NCBI RefSeq assembly: GCF_038502225.1
Contig: NC_091298.1
Coordinates: 32,599,295-32,663,294, forward strand
Origin: Cherax quadricarinatus
Taxonomy: Eukaryota > Arthropoda > Malacostraca > Decapoda > Parastacidae
Reading direction: 5' to 3'
Length of the DNA stretch: 64,000 bases
Shown here one piece after another: positions 10,871 through 22,924 of the stretch; position 1 is the first letter of the stretch, and the number at the start of each line of letters is the position of its first letter. The translations under genes were made by a program, and so were the position numbers. The notes under the pieces were generated by a model that saw only the letters and a program-made list of their open reading frames with translations, was not told where the DNA came from and made no database searches.

Positions 10871-13000
10871 TATGGTGATTTTTGGTGGTGTTTTGAGTGT
10901 ATTCAGTGGTGTTTTTAGTATTCAGTGGTGTATTTGGGAGTACTCAAATGGTGTTTTTGGAAGTGTTTCAGTGTTGTTTGGAAATGTTCAAAGGTGTTCA
11001 AAGGTGTTTTGAGTGTGTTCAAATGTTGTTTTTTTTTGAAGGTGATCAAGGGTGTTCAAGGGTGTTTTGAAGGTGTTCAAAGGTGTTTTGAGGTTATTCA
11101 AAGGTGTTTTGAAGGTGTTCAAATGATTATGAGTGTTTTGAATGTATTCAAAGGTGTTTTGAAGGTGTTCAAAGGTGTTTTGAAGGTGTTGAAGGGTGTT
11201 TTGAGTGTGTTCAAGGGTGTTTGAAGGTGTTGAAGGGTGTTTTGATTGAATTCAGCGGTGTTTTAGTAGTAATCAGTGGTGTAATTGGGAGTACTCAAAT
11301 AGTGTTTTGGAAATGTTCAAAGGTGTTCAAAGGTGTTTTGAAGGTGTTCAAAGGTGTTTTGAGGTTATTCAAAGGTGTTTTGAGTGTGTTCAAATGATTA
11401 TGAGAGTGTTTTGAAGGTGTTCAAATGTGTTTTGAAGGTGTTCAAAGGTGTTTTGAAGGTGTTGAAGGGTGTTTTGATTGAATTCAGCGGTGTTTTAGTA
11501 GTATTCAGTGGTGTAATTGGGAGTACTCAAATTGTGTTTTGGAAATGTTCAAAGGTGTTTTTGAAGGTGTTCAAGAGTGTTTTGAAGGTGTTCAAGGGCG
11601 TTTGAAGGTGTTGAAGGGTGTTTTGATTGAATTCAGCGGTGTTTTAGTAGTAATCAGTGGTGTAATTGGGAGTACTCAAATAGTGTTTTTGGAAATGTTC
11701 AAAGGTGTTTTTGAAGGTAATCAAGAGTGTTTTGAAGGTGTTCAAGGGTGTTTGAAGGTGTTGACGGGTGTTTTGATTGAATTCAGCGGTGTTTTAGTAG
11801 TAATCAGTGGTGTAATTGGGAGTACTCAAATAGTGTTTTGGAAATGTTCAAAGGTGTTTTTGAAGGTGTTCAAGAGTGTTTTGAAGGTGTTCAAGGGTGT
11901 TTGAAGGTGTTGAAGGGGGTTTTGATTGAATTCAGCGGTGTTTTAGTAGTAATCAGTGGTGTAATTGGGAGTACTCAAATAGTGTTTTTGGAAATGTTCA
12001 AAGGTGTTCAAAGGTGTTTTGAAGGTGTTGAAGGGTGTTTTGATTGAGTTCAGCGGTGTTTTAGTAGTAATCAGTGGTGTAATTGGGAGTACTCAAATAG
12101 TGTTTTGGAAATGTTCAAAGGTGTTTTTGAAGGTGTTCAAGAGTGTTTTGAAGGTGTTCAAGGGTGTTTGAAGGTGTTGAAAGGGGTTTTGATTGAATTC
12201 AGCGGTGTTTTAGTAGTAATCAGTGGTGTAATTGGGAGTACTCAAATAGTGTTTTTGGAAATGTTCAAAGGTGTTCAAAGGTGTTTTGAAGGTGTTGAAG
12301 GGTGTTTTGATTGAGTTCAGCGGTGTTTTAGTAGTAATCAGTGGTGTAATTGGGAGTACTCAAATAGTGTTTTGGAAATGTTCAAAGGTGTTTTTGAAGG
12401 TGTTCAAGAGTGTTTTGAAGGTGTTCAAGGGTGTTTGAAGGTGTTGAAGGGTGTTTTGATTGAATTCAGCGGTGTTTTAGTAGTATTCAGTGGTGTAATT
12501 GGGAGTACTCAAATTGTGTTTTTTGGAAGTGTTTCATGGTGATTTTTGGTGGTGTTTTGAGTGTATTCAGTGGTGTTTTAGTATTCAGTGGTGTATTTGG
12601 GAGTACTCAAATGGTGTTTTTGGAAGTGTTTCAGTGTTGTTTGGAAATGTTCAAAGGTGTTCAAAGGTGTTTTGAAGGTGATCAAGGGTGTTCAAGGGTG
12701 TTTTGAAGGTGTTCAAAGGTGTTTTGAGGTTATTCAAAGGTGTTTTGAAGGTGTTCAAGGGTGTTTATGTGAGTATTCAAAGGTGTTTTTTGAAGATGTA
12801 CAAATGATTATGAGAGTACTTATGAAGGTGTTCAAATGATGTGCAAGAGTACTTATGAAGGTGTTCTGGGAGTATTCAGAGGTGATTTGGGGGGTGTTCG
12901 AATGATGTTTTGGAGTATTTCAGTGTTGTTTGGAAATGTATAAAGGTATTTTTGTGAGTATTTAAATGATTTAAGAGAGTGTTTTGAAGGTGTTCAAAGT
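10871..13000. repeat. TTCAAAGGTGTTTTGAAGGTG minisatellite, expanded copy (right arm)
   Basis: Mirror of 4011-5870. Two successive 267-bp blocks (11838-12104 and 12105-12371) are nearly identical, whereas the left arm has only one, so this arm gained a block or the other lost one after the inverted duplication formed. Valine/phenylalanine/lysine-rich frames (FKGVLKV-like) are read through the array and are not treated as genes. Confidence 0.92.
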
Positions 13001-13635
13001 GAGGTGTGTGTGCGTATTAACTTCGTAATATGTAAAATTGTGACTAGTGAATTTATCGAAAAGTGGTTATAAGTGTTGTGGTGACTTTCTGATGTACTGT
13101 ATCCCCTTATTAACTTTAATGAACTAAAAGGGTTAAAACGAGAAAAATTGGGGGTTATGAGTGAAAATTGTGAGGTGTTGGTTGGAGTGTGAGGGTTCGG
13201 GAGGGTGGGGAGGAGGTTACTTCGTGGGGGAGTGACCTGAGATGAAATAGTTAAAACGAGAAAAATGTCTAGACTTGTGTTGTAAAGAAATTGTTGGATT
13301 GTTGTGGGTATTAACGAAACAAAAATGTGACTTTCTGATGATGAAAATGTTTTCCCTATGATGTAGGTACTATATCCCCTTATTAACTTTAATGAACTAA
13401 AGGGTCGTCATGATTCAGCCTGTGTGCGTGACGTCACTGACATAGGGGTAAGTCGACAAGATTTAGCTTGTATGTGTGACGTCACTGACCGCCGAGTAAA
13501 CGCTTTTTTTTTAGTTCATTTAACTTAATGAGAGGAAGGTTTTAGTTCATTTAACTTAATGAGAGGAAACTTTTAGTTCATTTTAAAATAATAAGGGGAA
13601 GATGTTTAGACCTGTAGTAAGCATGCTTACCCCCA
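13001..13635. repeat. AT-rich module region with two TGACGTCA palindromes (right arm)
   Basis: Mirror of 3373-4010, with the TTATTAACTTTAATGAACTAA module at about 13108 and 13381 and TGACGTCA at 13429 and 13477. Confidence 0.85.
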
Positions 13636-14550
13636 GAGTGGGGAATCCAAAAAACTTGATCCAAGGAGATGGAGTCTTGGTATTATCGAGAAATTTTGGG
13701 GTGGGAGTGAAAGTGAGAGGGGTAATCCAAAAATTTGATCCAAGGAGATGGAGACTTTGATTTCGAGAAAAACTTGATCCGAGGAGATGGAGTCATGGTA
13801 TTATCGAGAAAAATTTGAGGTGGGGGGTGGGTGAAAGTGGGAGGGAGATCCGAGGAAGTGGAGACTTTGATATCGAGAACCTCATAGGGGGGGAGTATCC
13901 AAAACTTGTATTATCGAGAAAATTTGGGGGTGGGGGGTGAAAGGAGGGGTACCCAAAAAACCTTGATCCGAGGAATTGGAGAATTTCGAAAACCCCATAG
14001 GGGGGAATCCAAAAAATTTGATCCGAGGAGATGGAGTCTTGGTATTGTCGAGAAAATTTGGGGGTGAAAGTGGGAGGGGTAATCCAAAAATTTGATCCAA
14101 GGAGATGGAGAATTTCGAAAACCCCATAGGGGGGATCCAAAAAACTTGATCCGAGGAGATGGAGTCATGGTATTGTCGAGAAAATTTGGGGTGAAAGGAG
14201 GGGTACCCAAAAAACTTGATCCAAGGAGATGGAGAATTTGATTTCGAGAAATTTTGGGATGGGGGGTGAAAGTGAGAGGGGGAACCTCAAAAATTTGATC
14301 CGAGGAGATGGAGTCATGGTATTGTCGAGAAAATTTGGGGTGAAAGGAGGGGTACCCAAAAATTTGATCCAAGGAATTGGAGAATTTCGAAAACCCCATA
14401 GGGGGGAATCCAAAAACTTGGTAATATTGAGAAATTTTTGGGATTGGGGGGTGGAAGGAGGGACAATCCAAAAAAAACCTTGATCCAAGGAGATGGAGAA
14501 TTTCGAAACCCCATAGGGGAGAATCCAAAAACCTTGATCCAAGGAGATCA
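13636..14550. repeat. Composite minisatellite with core TTGATCCAAGGAGATGG (right arm)
   Basis: Mirror of 2446-3372. Open frames on either strand result from stop-poor units. Confidence 0.92.
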
Positions 14551-15000
14551 TAAGAAAAAAAAATTCGAGGCGCGGGGGCGATCCGGACGACGCTGCAGAA
14601 GGCGCAGCAGAAGGCGCGGGCGGGGGCTCGCGAAGGGCGCGGGCGGGCGCGCGGGCGGGGCGGGGCGGGGCGCGCGGGCGGGCGCGCGGGCGGGCGCGCG
14701 GGCGGGCGCGCGGGCGCGCGGGCGCGCGGGGCGGGGGTCGCGAAGGGGGGGTCGTGGGGCGGGGGTACTGGTTGGGGGGGTCAAGGGTGAGGTAGTCTCG
14801 AGGGCGAGGTCAAGGTCAAAACCGGAAGTAACACCTAGGTGTGAAAAGGTGACCCTCCAGCTGCTGGTCCTAGACCGGATACCTCGCTCAGTGGAAGGCC
14901 CAACCGGAAGTTCCTCGCTCTGTGGAAGGCCCAAACCGGAAGTTCCTCGCCCAGGGAAAGGCCCAACCGGAAGTTCCTCCCCCTGTAGAAAAGTATACTA
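14551..15000. repeat. GC-rich array and GAGGAACTTCCGGTT units (right arm)
   Basis: Mirror of 2030-2445, with a GC block around 14570-14810 that includes extra GGGCGGGCGCGC units relative to the left arm. Confidence 0.9.
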
Positions 15001-15001
<1 letters not shown>

Positions 15002-15044
<43 letters not shown>

Positions 15045-15046
15045 TG
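15002..15046. repeat. (TA)n microsatellite at the right edge of the palindrome
   Basis: TA dinucleotides that mirror the left tract. Beyond them the sequence no longer matches the left flank. Confidence 0.93.
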
Positions 15047-15117
15047 TTTAGCGTATAAAAAATTTTTTTTTTTCTAATCATAGTTTAAGTTATTTTTATA
15101 AGGTATAACAAACAGTG

Positions 15118-15195
15118 TATTGACACGGCAATATATTGACAAAGCAATATTTTAACACTGCAGTATATTAACACGGCAAAATACTGACAGGGGAA
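15118..15195. repeat. 16-bp tandem repeat, five degenerate copies
   Basis: Units resembling TATTGACACGGCAATA start at 15118, 15134, 15150, 15166 and 15182. They are too degenerate and regular to be coding. Confidence 0.85.
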
Positions 15196-15630
15196 GGTTG
15201 AAGCAGCAACCCGGCAGACTGTCGTGGGTGGCACTGATCTATATTTGCACACAAAATGCAACGCAATTCTCGTGTGCATGATAGTCTTCAGAATAAATAT
15301 TTGCCATTCACTCACTACAGACGAGTCTTTGCGTGCTTGGTTGCAAAAAGTCTTTCGCCCAACTCGTTGATCAACTTCCTAAGGATACGAGGCTTTTGCC
15401 TCTATCCAATTGGAGGAAGATAAAAATCTTCCATTGGGCGTCTTCCTGACTCAAGCACCAATCACTGTCTGCTTGTGTTGCTGGCCGCTTGACAGGCACT
15501 CACGCCCGTCTGGCTCTGATTGTTTTTCATCTGCTCCGCTCTCCATCCTTCTCATCCCCCAACACATCAGGACCAGGAAATACTGCAATTGGATCTGGAT
15601 ATGCTAAGGTAGCTGCTGACAAGTAGCTGC
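15196..15630. other. No recognised feature
   Basis: Mixed-composition sequence. The short frames here (15410-15607 plus, 15527-15832 minus) show no domain. Confidence 0.5.
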
Positions 15631-15634
15631 TGGA

Positions 15635-16250
15635 ATCTAACCTCAGCACGTGCAAATTAATAAATATTGGGAAAGGCACAGACCGCAGACGCAGCACAGG
15701 CTGGAGGTATAAATAAACTGTGGAAGCCTCACTCAAGGAAAAGGACCGTGGGATGAATATTGTAAGGGCATGTCGACTGAGGCACACTTCAACCAAATTA
15801 CTGCTGCAGCAAGTGCCGTCTGGCAAACCCAAGACTTACTTTCAGAAATATAAGGAAGGAGAAATTCAGGGCACTGTATATAGTATACGTCAGGCCCTTA
15901 TTGGAGTACGCATTACCAATGTAGAACGCACACCTGGTGATACATGTTATTAAATTTGGGAGGATGCAGAGGTTAGTAGCAAGACTACTCCAGGAGCTAT
16001 GGGATTTATACACTGGGGAAAGATTAAGTTTAATAAACCTGATGACATTAGAGGATAGAATTACTAGGAGTGATAAGATAATAATGAAATGAATTAACAG
16101 AGTGGAAATGGCCCAGACTGCTCGAAAAGTGAAAAGCGGAAGACAGGGAACAGCTGGAAATTGAAAACACATGAGTCACAGTTTTAGAGTTGTCAGAAAG
16201 TGGAACGACCTGGACAGTGGAGCGGTAGAGGGAGAAGCAAAACATATCTT
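15635..16250 (+). pseudogene. CR1-like LINE family alpha: decayed 3' ORF2 fragment
   Basis: Degraded codons follow the order of the ORF2 C-terminal half in the better copy at 37.4-41.8 kb: residues matching LEFNPAKCKVM, then SLKEKDRGM (equivalent to SLREKDLWV), then VRPILEYA-like and PELRG-like segments, and finally a KWNDLDS-like motif near 16200. Multiple frameshifts and stops are present, and the LINE 3' end is missing. It stops in a short CA run at 16255, where another alpha copy begins. Confidence 0.8.
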
Positions 16251-16261
16251 TCACACACACA

Positions 16262-19200
16262 CACATGGCAGAGATAAAAGCAAGAGATTGAAAAATCATC
16301 AAAGAAATAGGCAGGAAGGACATGACTGAGATAATAAATTTTCAGAGAACAGGGGAGTAATGGTATGGAACAGGATCCTGCAAGAGAAACCATGGCTGAA
16401 GGAATAATCAATATACACGAGGGTGTTCTTAGACCGCGACAGAATGAGAGCAGAACGACAGGAGCTGAGGGAGGACACAGAAACGAAAGGGGCTAGAAAG
16501 AGTGACAAAGACAGAGTCAGCAGAGGACAACCAGAGCCAGGCAGAGCAACAAGGGCACATGTAGAACCACCCACAGAACCCCACAGCCAAACACACTACC
16601 AGAATACAAAGCATAATCCACACTCACAGCCCCCACCCAACACTATGCAGTAGAATCCCACAGCACTCTGCCAGGTTCCCAACTCCCCCAACCCCCACAA
16701 ACCCTCCAGAACACAGTGTTGGAGAGGAAATTGAAGGTATTGTACACCAATGATGATGGAATAACGAATATATGGGAAGAGTGGAACGAAAGAATGAAAG
16801 AGGCATCACTGGACGTCCTAGCTCTCACAGAAACTAAGCTCACAGGAATGATAACAGATGCCATCTTTCCAACTGGATATCAGATCCTGAGGAAAGACAG
16901 AGGGAACAGAGAGGGTGGAGGGGTGGCACTGCTCATCAAAAACCAATGGGATTTTGAGGAGCTGGAAAGAGAAGACAGGAGAAGCAAGAGACTACATAAT
17001 AGGAACACTTCGGTCTGGAGGTCCCAAGGTGGTAATTGCAGTGATGTATAACCCACCACAGAATAGCAGGAGACCAAGACAAGAATCTAATGAGAGTAAC
17101 AGAGCAATGATTGACACACTGGCTGAATTGGCCAGAAGGGCCCACATGAGCAGAGCAAAGCTACTGGTCGTGGGTGACTTCAACCACAAAGAAATCGACT
17201 GGGAAAACCTGGAGCCACATGGGGCACCAGAAACGTGGAGAGGAAAGATGGTGGAGGAGGAGGTACTGGAAAGTGTCATGCATCAGCACGTTATGAACAC
17301 TACCAGAGAGAGTGAAGACGGACAAGCCAGACTGGACATAGAATTCAGCTTAAGTGGTGCAGATATTGAGGACATCACATATCAAAGACTCCTCGGAGCT
17401 AGTGATCATGTGGTTATTAGCTTCCTATACATAGAGTTACTAGTGGAGAGGGAAGCAGGAAGGGCAAAGTGGAGGAAACCAAACTACAAGAGAGGGGAAT
17501 ACACAGGCTTGAGGAACTTCCTGCTCGAGGTTCAGCGGGACAGAGAACTTTCAGGGAAATCAGTAAATGAGATGATGGAACGTGGGGCAACAGTATGCAA
17601 GGCAGCAGAAGAGAGGTTTGTATCCAGGGTCAACAGAATTAATGAGAAGGCCAGAACGAGCCCTTGGTTCACCCAGAGGTATAGAGGCCAAAACTAAATG
17701 CGCTAGAGAATCGAAGAAGTATAGGAGGCAAAGCACCCAGGAGAATAAAGAGATTAGTCGAAGAGCCAGAAATTAATGTGCACATGTAAGGAAAGATGAC
17801 TAACGGCAGTACGAAAATGATATAGCATTAAAAGCTAAGTCTGACTCAAACCTGTTGTACAGTCACATCAGGAGGAAAAAAACAGTGAAGGACCAGGTAA
17901 TCAGGCTGAGGAAAGAAGGGGGCGAAATCACAAGAAATGATCCAAAAGTATGTGAGGTGCTCAACATGAAATTTAAAGAAGAATTCACAGTGGATACAGA
18001 AAGCTCAAGAAACATGGAGAGGTGGGGTACACCACCAATTGCTAGACACAATACATACAACCGAGGAAGAGGTGAGGAGGCGATGGGGCCAGATAACATC
18101 TCTCTATGGGTCCTGAGAGAGGGACCAGAAGCTTCAACACTATCGAAACAAGGCAGCTCCCTGAGGTATGGAAATCAGCAAACGTAGTCACAATTTTTTA
18201 AAAATGAGACAGACATGCAGCACTAAACTACAGGCCAGTATCACTGACATGCATAGTATACGAAGTCATGGAGAAGATTATCAGGAGAAGAGCGTTGGAG
18301 CACCTAGAAAGGAACGAACTTACCAACGAAATCGAACTCGGATTCCGAGACAGGAAATCCTGCATTACAAACCTACTGAAGCTCTACGACAAGGTGATAG
18401 CAGTAGGACAAGAAAGAGAAGGGTGGAAAGATTACATTTTCTTGGACTGTAAGAAGGCTTTTGACACAGTTCCTCACGAGAGATTAGTACAAAACTGGAG
18501 GACTAGGCAGGGATAACAGGGAAGGCACTGCAATGGATCAGAGAATACCTGACAGGACGGCAGCAGAGAGTCATGATATGCGAAGTGTTGGAGTGGGCGC
18601 CTGTGACGACTAGGTTTCCGCAGGGGTCAGTCCTAAGGTCATTGCTGTTTTTGGTATACGTGAGTGATATGACGGAAGGAATGCACTCAGAAGTGTCTTT
18701 GTTTGCAGGTTAATGAGGAGAATTCAATTGGAGGAGGACCAGGCAGGACTACAAAGGGATCTGAACAGGCTACAGGCCTTGTCCAGCAAATGACTCTGGA
18801 GTTCAACTTCGCCAAATGCAAAGTCATGAAGATCAGAGAAGGGCTAAGAAGACCCCAGACAGAATGCTGTCTAGGGGTCCAAAAACTACAAACCTCACTC
18901 GAGGAGAAGGATCTGGGGGTGAGTATAACACTGAACACATCTCCTGAGGCACACATCTACCAAGTAACTACTGCAGCATATGGGCGACAAGCAAACCTAG
19001 GAATAGCATTCTGACATCTCAGTAAGGATTCGTTTAGGATTCTGCAGACCGTATTCGTCAGGCCCATACTGGAGTATGCATCACCAGTTTGGAACCACAC
19101 CTGGCCAAGCACGTCAGGAAATTAGAGAACGTGCAAAGATTTGCAACGAGACTAGCCCCGGAGTTAAGGGGCATTTCCTACGAGGAGAGGTTAAGGGAAA

Positions 19201-19575
19201 TTGACCTGACGACACTGGAGGACAGGGGGGACAGTGAGTACATGACAGCAACATATAATATACTGAGAGGAATTGACAAAGTGGATAGGGACAGGATGTT
19301 TCAGAGATGGGACACACCAGCACGGGGGTCACAATTGGAAGTTGAAGACTTAAATGAGTCACAGGGATGTTAGGAAGTATTTCTTTAATCACAGAGTTGT
19401 CTGGAAAGGGAATAGTCTGGAAAGGTAGGTGGTGGAGGCAGGATCCATACATAGCTTTAAGAAGAGGTATGATAAAGCTCACGGAGCAGGGAGGGGGTGA
19501 CCTAGTAACGACCAGTGAAGAGGCAGGGCCAGGAGCTATGAATCGACCCCTGCAATCACAATTAGGTGAGTACAT
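16262..19575 (+). pseudogene. CR1-like LINE family alpha, copy at 16.3-19.6 kb (ORF1 end, endonuclease, RT)
   Basis: A non-LTR retrotransposon with broken frames. The C-terminal part of ORF1 is at 16280-16650. The APE-type endonuclease starts near 16720 (LKVLYTNDDG) and changes frame near 16920-17000; it retains VVGDFNHKEIDW (about 17168) and GASDHVV (about 17397), the catalytic Asp/His region. The reverse transcriptase region (17855-18700) has KAFDTVPHERL near 18450 and QGSVL-type residues near 18620, but the FADD catalytic box is lost (VSLFAG then a stop). The C-terminal region runs 18700-19470, and the 3' tail ends AATTAGGTGAGTACA at about 19560-19574. At least five frameshifts or stops make it inactive. 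Confidence 0.9.
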
Positions 19576-20209
19576 ATTCTCAAAGAGTCAGAAGAGATGG
19601 AGTGTATTGTGATGGACACAATACAAACAACCGGGGGAGAGGAGGTGAAGAAACTGCTTTATTAGAATGATTCCTCGAAGGTGGTGGGACTAGACAATGT
19701 CTCTCTGAGGGTCCTGAGAGAGGGAGCAGAGGCACTGAGTGTGCCACTATAAACAATCTTCAGCAAGTCTATCAAAACAGGGCAACTGCTAGATGAGTGG
19801 AAGTCAGCAAATGTAGTCCCCATTTATACTACAGAACAGTGTCACCGACATATACAGAGTGTAAAGTTATGGAAAAGATTATCAATAGAAGAGTGGTGAA
19901 GCACCTAGAAATGAATGGGATCGTACATGACAACCTGCATTGTTTCAAGGATGGAAAATCCTGTATCACAAACCTACTGGACTTCTACAACAAGGTAACT
20001 GATGTAAAATAGGAGAAAGAAAAACGAGTAGATTGAATTTTTTGATATGTAAGATGGGTTTTGATACAGTACCGCACAAGAAACTTGTACAGACAGTAGA
20101 TTAGCAGGCAGGAATAATAGGAAAAACACAACAATGGGTCATGACATACCTAACAGGAATGAAACAACTAGTGATGATCCGTTAAGAGGTGTCAGTATGG
20201 GTGCAGTTA

Positions 20210-20640
20210 TTACAACCCAGGTACTCAAGGCCTGTTATCCTGGGTGTAAAGGGAGCAAATTGAACACAGCAGAAAACTTTGAATTATATTATCCTTCACC
20301 AAGTACAAACAGAAGCATGTACACTATATATACTATGTACAGCAATAGGTATTAGTGCATGCCACGGTAATCAAGGCAGAGCAGCAGCCAAGAAACAAAA
20401 GCAGACCACCGTGCTTCAACCAGCTGTAGAATGAAAATGACAAGGGAGAAAATGTGAGTGGTAGCCATGCCACCTTCACAACTGCCAGATCCACATTATG
20501 ATTGGCTGAACCTAGGTACTGATCTGACGATGGGGCCCCGATCGTCAGACCCTTAGTGACCTGGTTCGCTGGTTGGTGAGGCAGCCTAAGTATGTTAACA
20601 TGCTCCGAATGAACGTTACATACTCTTTTCACGCAACATC
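20210..20640. other. Unidentified insertion inside the alpha LINE
   Basis: About 430 bp break the RT between the VMI-like and GPVLFL-like segments of the family. Possible LTR-like ends (TGTTA at 20233, TAACA at 20600) have no matching target duplication, so the identity stays open. Confidence 0.35.
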
Positions 20641-21045
20641 AGTCTTCGACCTGGTACTGTTTCTTTTATACATGAATGACATGACGGAATGGATGGAGTC
20701 AGACGTATTCCTGTTCCCAAGATACGTGAAAATGAGGAGAATACAAGAGGACGAGGACAGGCTGCAGGCCTGCTCTGAGAAATGGCTCCTGGATTTTAGC
20801 CTCACCATTTGCATAGTTATAATCGTTAGAGAGGGACAAAGAATACCGGAGATGGAATACAGTTTCGGGGTCAAAGGATGCACACTTCACTCAGAGAGAA
20901 AGACTTTGGGATGAGTATCATATCGAGCATATCCCCTGAGTAGTATATCAGTCAAATAACAGCTGGAGCAAATGAACGTCTGGCAAACCTAAGAATAGCT
21001 TTTCGATATCTTAGGAAGGAGTCATTCACGGCACTGTATACAGTG

Positions 21046-21434
21046 ATTAAAGAAGACGTTTTAAGGCGGAGAAAATGCACAGAAGCTGCCCTAATTGCTG
21101 TCAGTAACACTATCCATCAAAAGTCCGGTAGTTACAGTATCTCAGAATTGCTAATCAACAGGAAATTACTCATTCTGGAGACTGCTGTAACATGATCTCA
21201 ATAGGTCTCTCTCTAACCCACCCGTCTCACCACATTAGTTCCACTACCACTACTACCTCTATACACGCGACACTTCACCTAACTCCTGCCACTATATATA
21301 TACTCGTTTTCTTAGTTTTCTCTGTATAAGAACTGAAGAAACCACTCGTGGCGAAACATTTCCTTTAATAAATGTCCTGAACTGTACGTAAGTGTCTTTT
21401 TCCACATGTTTTCGGTGTCACCAGACCATTTCTT
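21046..21434 (+). mobile_element. 389-bp retroposon with 14-bp target duplication; possible Penelope-like element tail
   Basis: The 14 bases CACTGTATACAGTG end at 21045 and recur at 21435-21448, flanking a 389-bp insert in the LINE. The first ~150 bp keep an open frame (RRRKCTEAALIAV..., ending about 21190) that resembles the C-terminal stretch of Penelope-like element proteins; this is a weak similarity judgement. Downstream is a hammerhead-like motif at 21333-21376. A 5'-truncated Penelope-like copy fits best, because such elements can carry hammerhead ribozymes in their terminal regions. Confidence 0.55.
21333..21376 (+). ncRNA. Hammerhead-ribozyme-like motif
   Basis: The elements are in hammerhead order: CTGAAGA (fits the CUGANGA core) at 21333-21339, stem II CCAC/GTGG (21342-21345 and 21348-21351), GAAA at 21353-21356, stem III CATTT/AAATG (21357-21361 and 21370-21374), then TC as the UH cleavage dinucleotide (21375-21376). 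Departures are an extra A before stem II and no good pairing for stem I. It is either a degenerate ribozyme or a chance match. Confidence 0.4.
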
Positions 21435-21949
21435 CACTGTATACAGTGTTCGTCAGGCCCATGTTGGAGTATGCTGCGCCAGTATGGAATCCACACCTGG
21501 TCAAGCATATTAAGAAACTGTAGAAAGTGCTGAGATTTGCAACAAGACTAGTCCAGAACCTTAGGGTTATGTCTTATGAGGAATGGTTCAGGAACTCAAC
21601 CAAATGATACTAGAGAGCAGGAGGGATTGGAGGGACATGATATTAACGTACAAAATACTGAGAGGAATGCACAAGGCGAATAGAGACAGAATGTTTCAGA
21701 GATGGGAAATAGGAACAAGAGGGCACAAATGAATATTGAAAACTCAGGGTGGAAGGAAGTATTTATTTAACCTTAGATTTGTCAGGAATTGGAACACTCT
21801 GGAGAGTGAAGTAGTAGAGGCAGGATCCACACATAGCATAAAGAAGAGGTACGGCAAAATTCTTGAAGGGAGGAAGAAGTAGATCTGGTAACAACATGCA
21901 AAAAGTCGAGGCCTGGAGCTGTGACTCGATTCCTGCAACAACATATATG

Positions 21950-21951
<2 letters not shown>

Positions 21952-22017
<66 letters not shown>

Positions 22018-22043
22018 CACACACACACATACACACACACACA
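21952..22043. repeat. (CA)n microsatellite
   Basis: CA dinucleotides directly continue the GAGTACA end of the alpha LINE, with small interruptions at 22009-22016 and 22029. Confidence 0.95.
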
Positions 22044-22178
22044 GAGTGGGGCGGTAGAGACAGGGTCCATAGCTTTTACAGGAGCTACGATACGGCTCCT
22101 GAAACAGGAGAGGTTGAGTCTAGTAGCTGTCAACGAAGAGGCGGAGCCAGAAGCTGAGACACGACCCCTGGAACCTTA
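22044..22178 (+). mobile_element. 3' end fragment of LINE family alpha
   Basis: GAAGAGGCGGAGCCAGAAGC and ACGACCCCTGGAACC match the conserved 3' UTR of the alpha copies (compare 41655-41700). It is preceded by a remnant of the last ORF2 codons and runs into a TA microsatellite. Confidence 0.8.
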
Positions 22179-22890
<712 letters not shown>

Positions 22891-22924
22891 TTATTTACAC
22901 AGTTTTACAAGATTTTTTTAAGGT

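Larger units (their letters stand above)
2026..15004. repeat. Giant inverted repeat (palindrome): arms 2026-8300 and 8419-15004
   Basis: Sequence from 2026 rightwards reappears as its reverse complement ending near 15004. Anchors: 2041 pairs with 14989; 3518-3525 with 13477-13484; 4163-4414 with 12588-12839; 6449-6664 with 10052-10267; 7809-7816 with 8907-8914; 8289-8300 with 8419-8430. The paired coordinates sum to about 17030 at the outside and 16719 at the centre, so the arms differ by indels of about 310 bp in total, mostly in tandem arrays. Substitutions and small indels are sparse in the outer arms and more frequent near the centre. The nonidentical spacer is about 118 bp. This may be a genuine palindrome or an assembly fold-back. 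Confidence 0.95.
19590..21950 (+). pseudogene. CR1-like LINE family alpha, heavily decayed and interrupted copy
   Basis: The RT N-terminal part begins near 19610 (TTGEEVKKLLY-like) and includes a LEMNGIVHDN segment near 19905 and DTVPHKKL near 20060. About 400 bp of unrelated sequence at roughly 20210-20640 splits the RT at the GVPQGS position. Coding resumes with LYMNDMTEWMESDV (about 20668). A second insertion at 21046-21434 interrupts the C-terminal region, which continues with VRPMLEYAAPVW at about 21451. The copy ends at TATGAGTACACAC near 21945, running into (CA)n. Confidence 0.85.

Noticed and set aside
20233..20600. Solo LTR in the decayed alpha LINE
   Set aside because: TGTTA/TAACA ends are present, but the flanking 5 bp (AGGCC and TGCTC) do not match, so no target duplication supports it.
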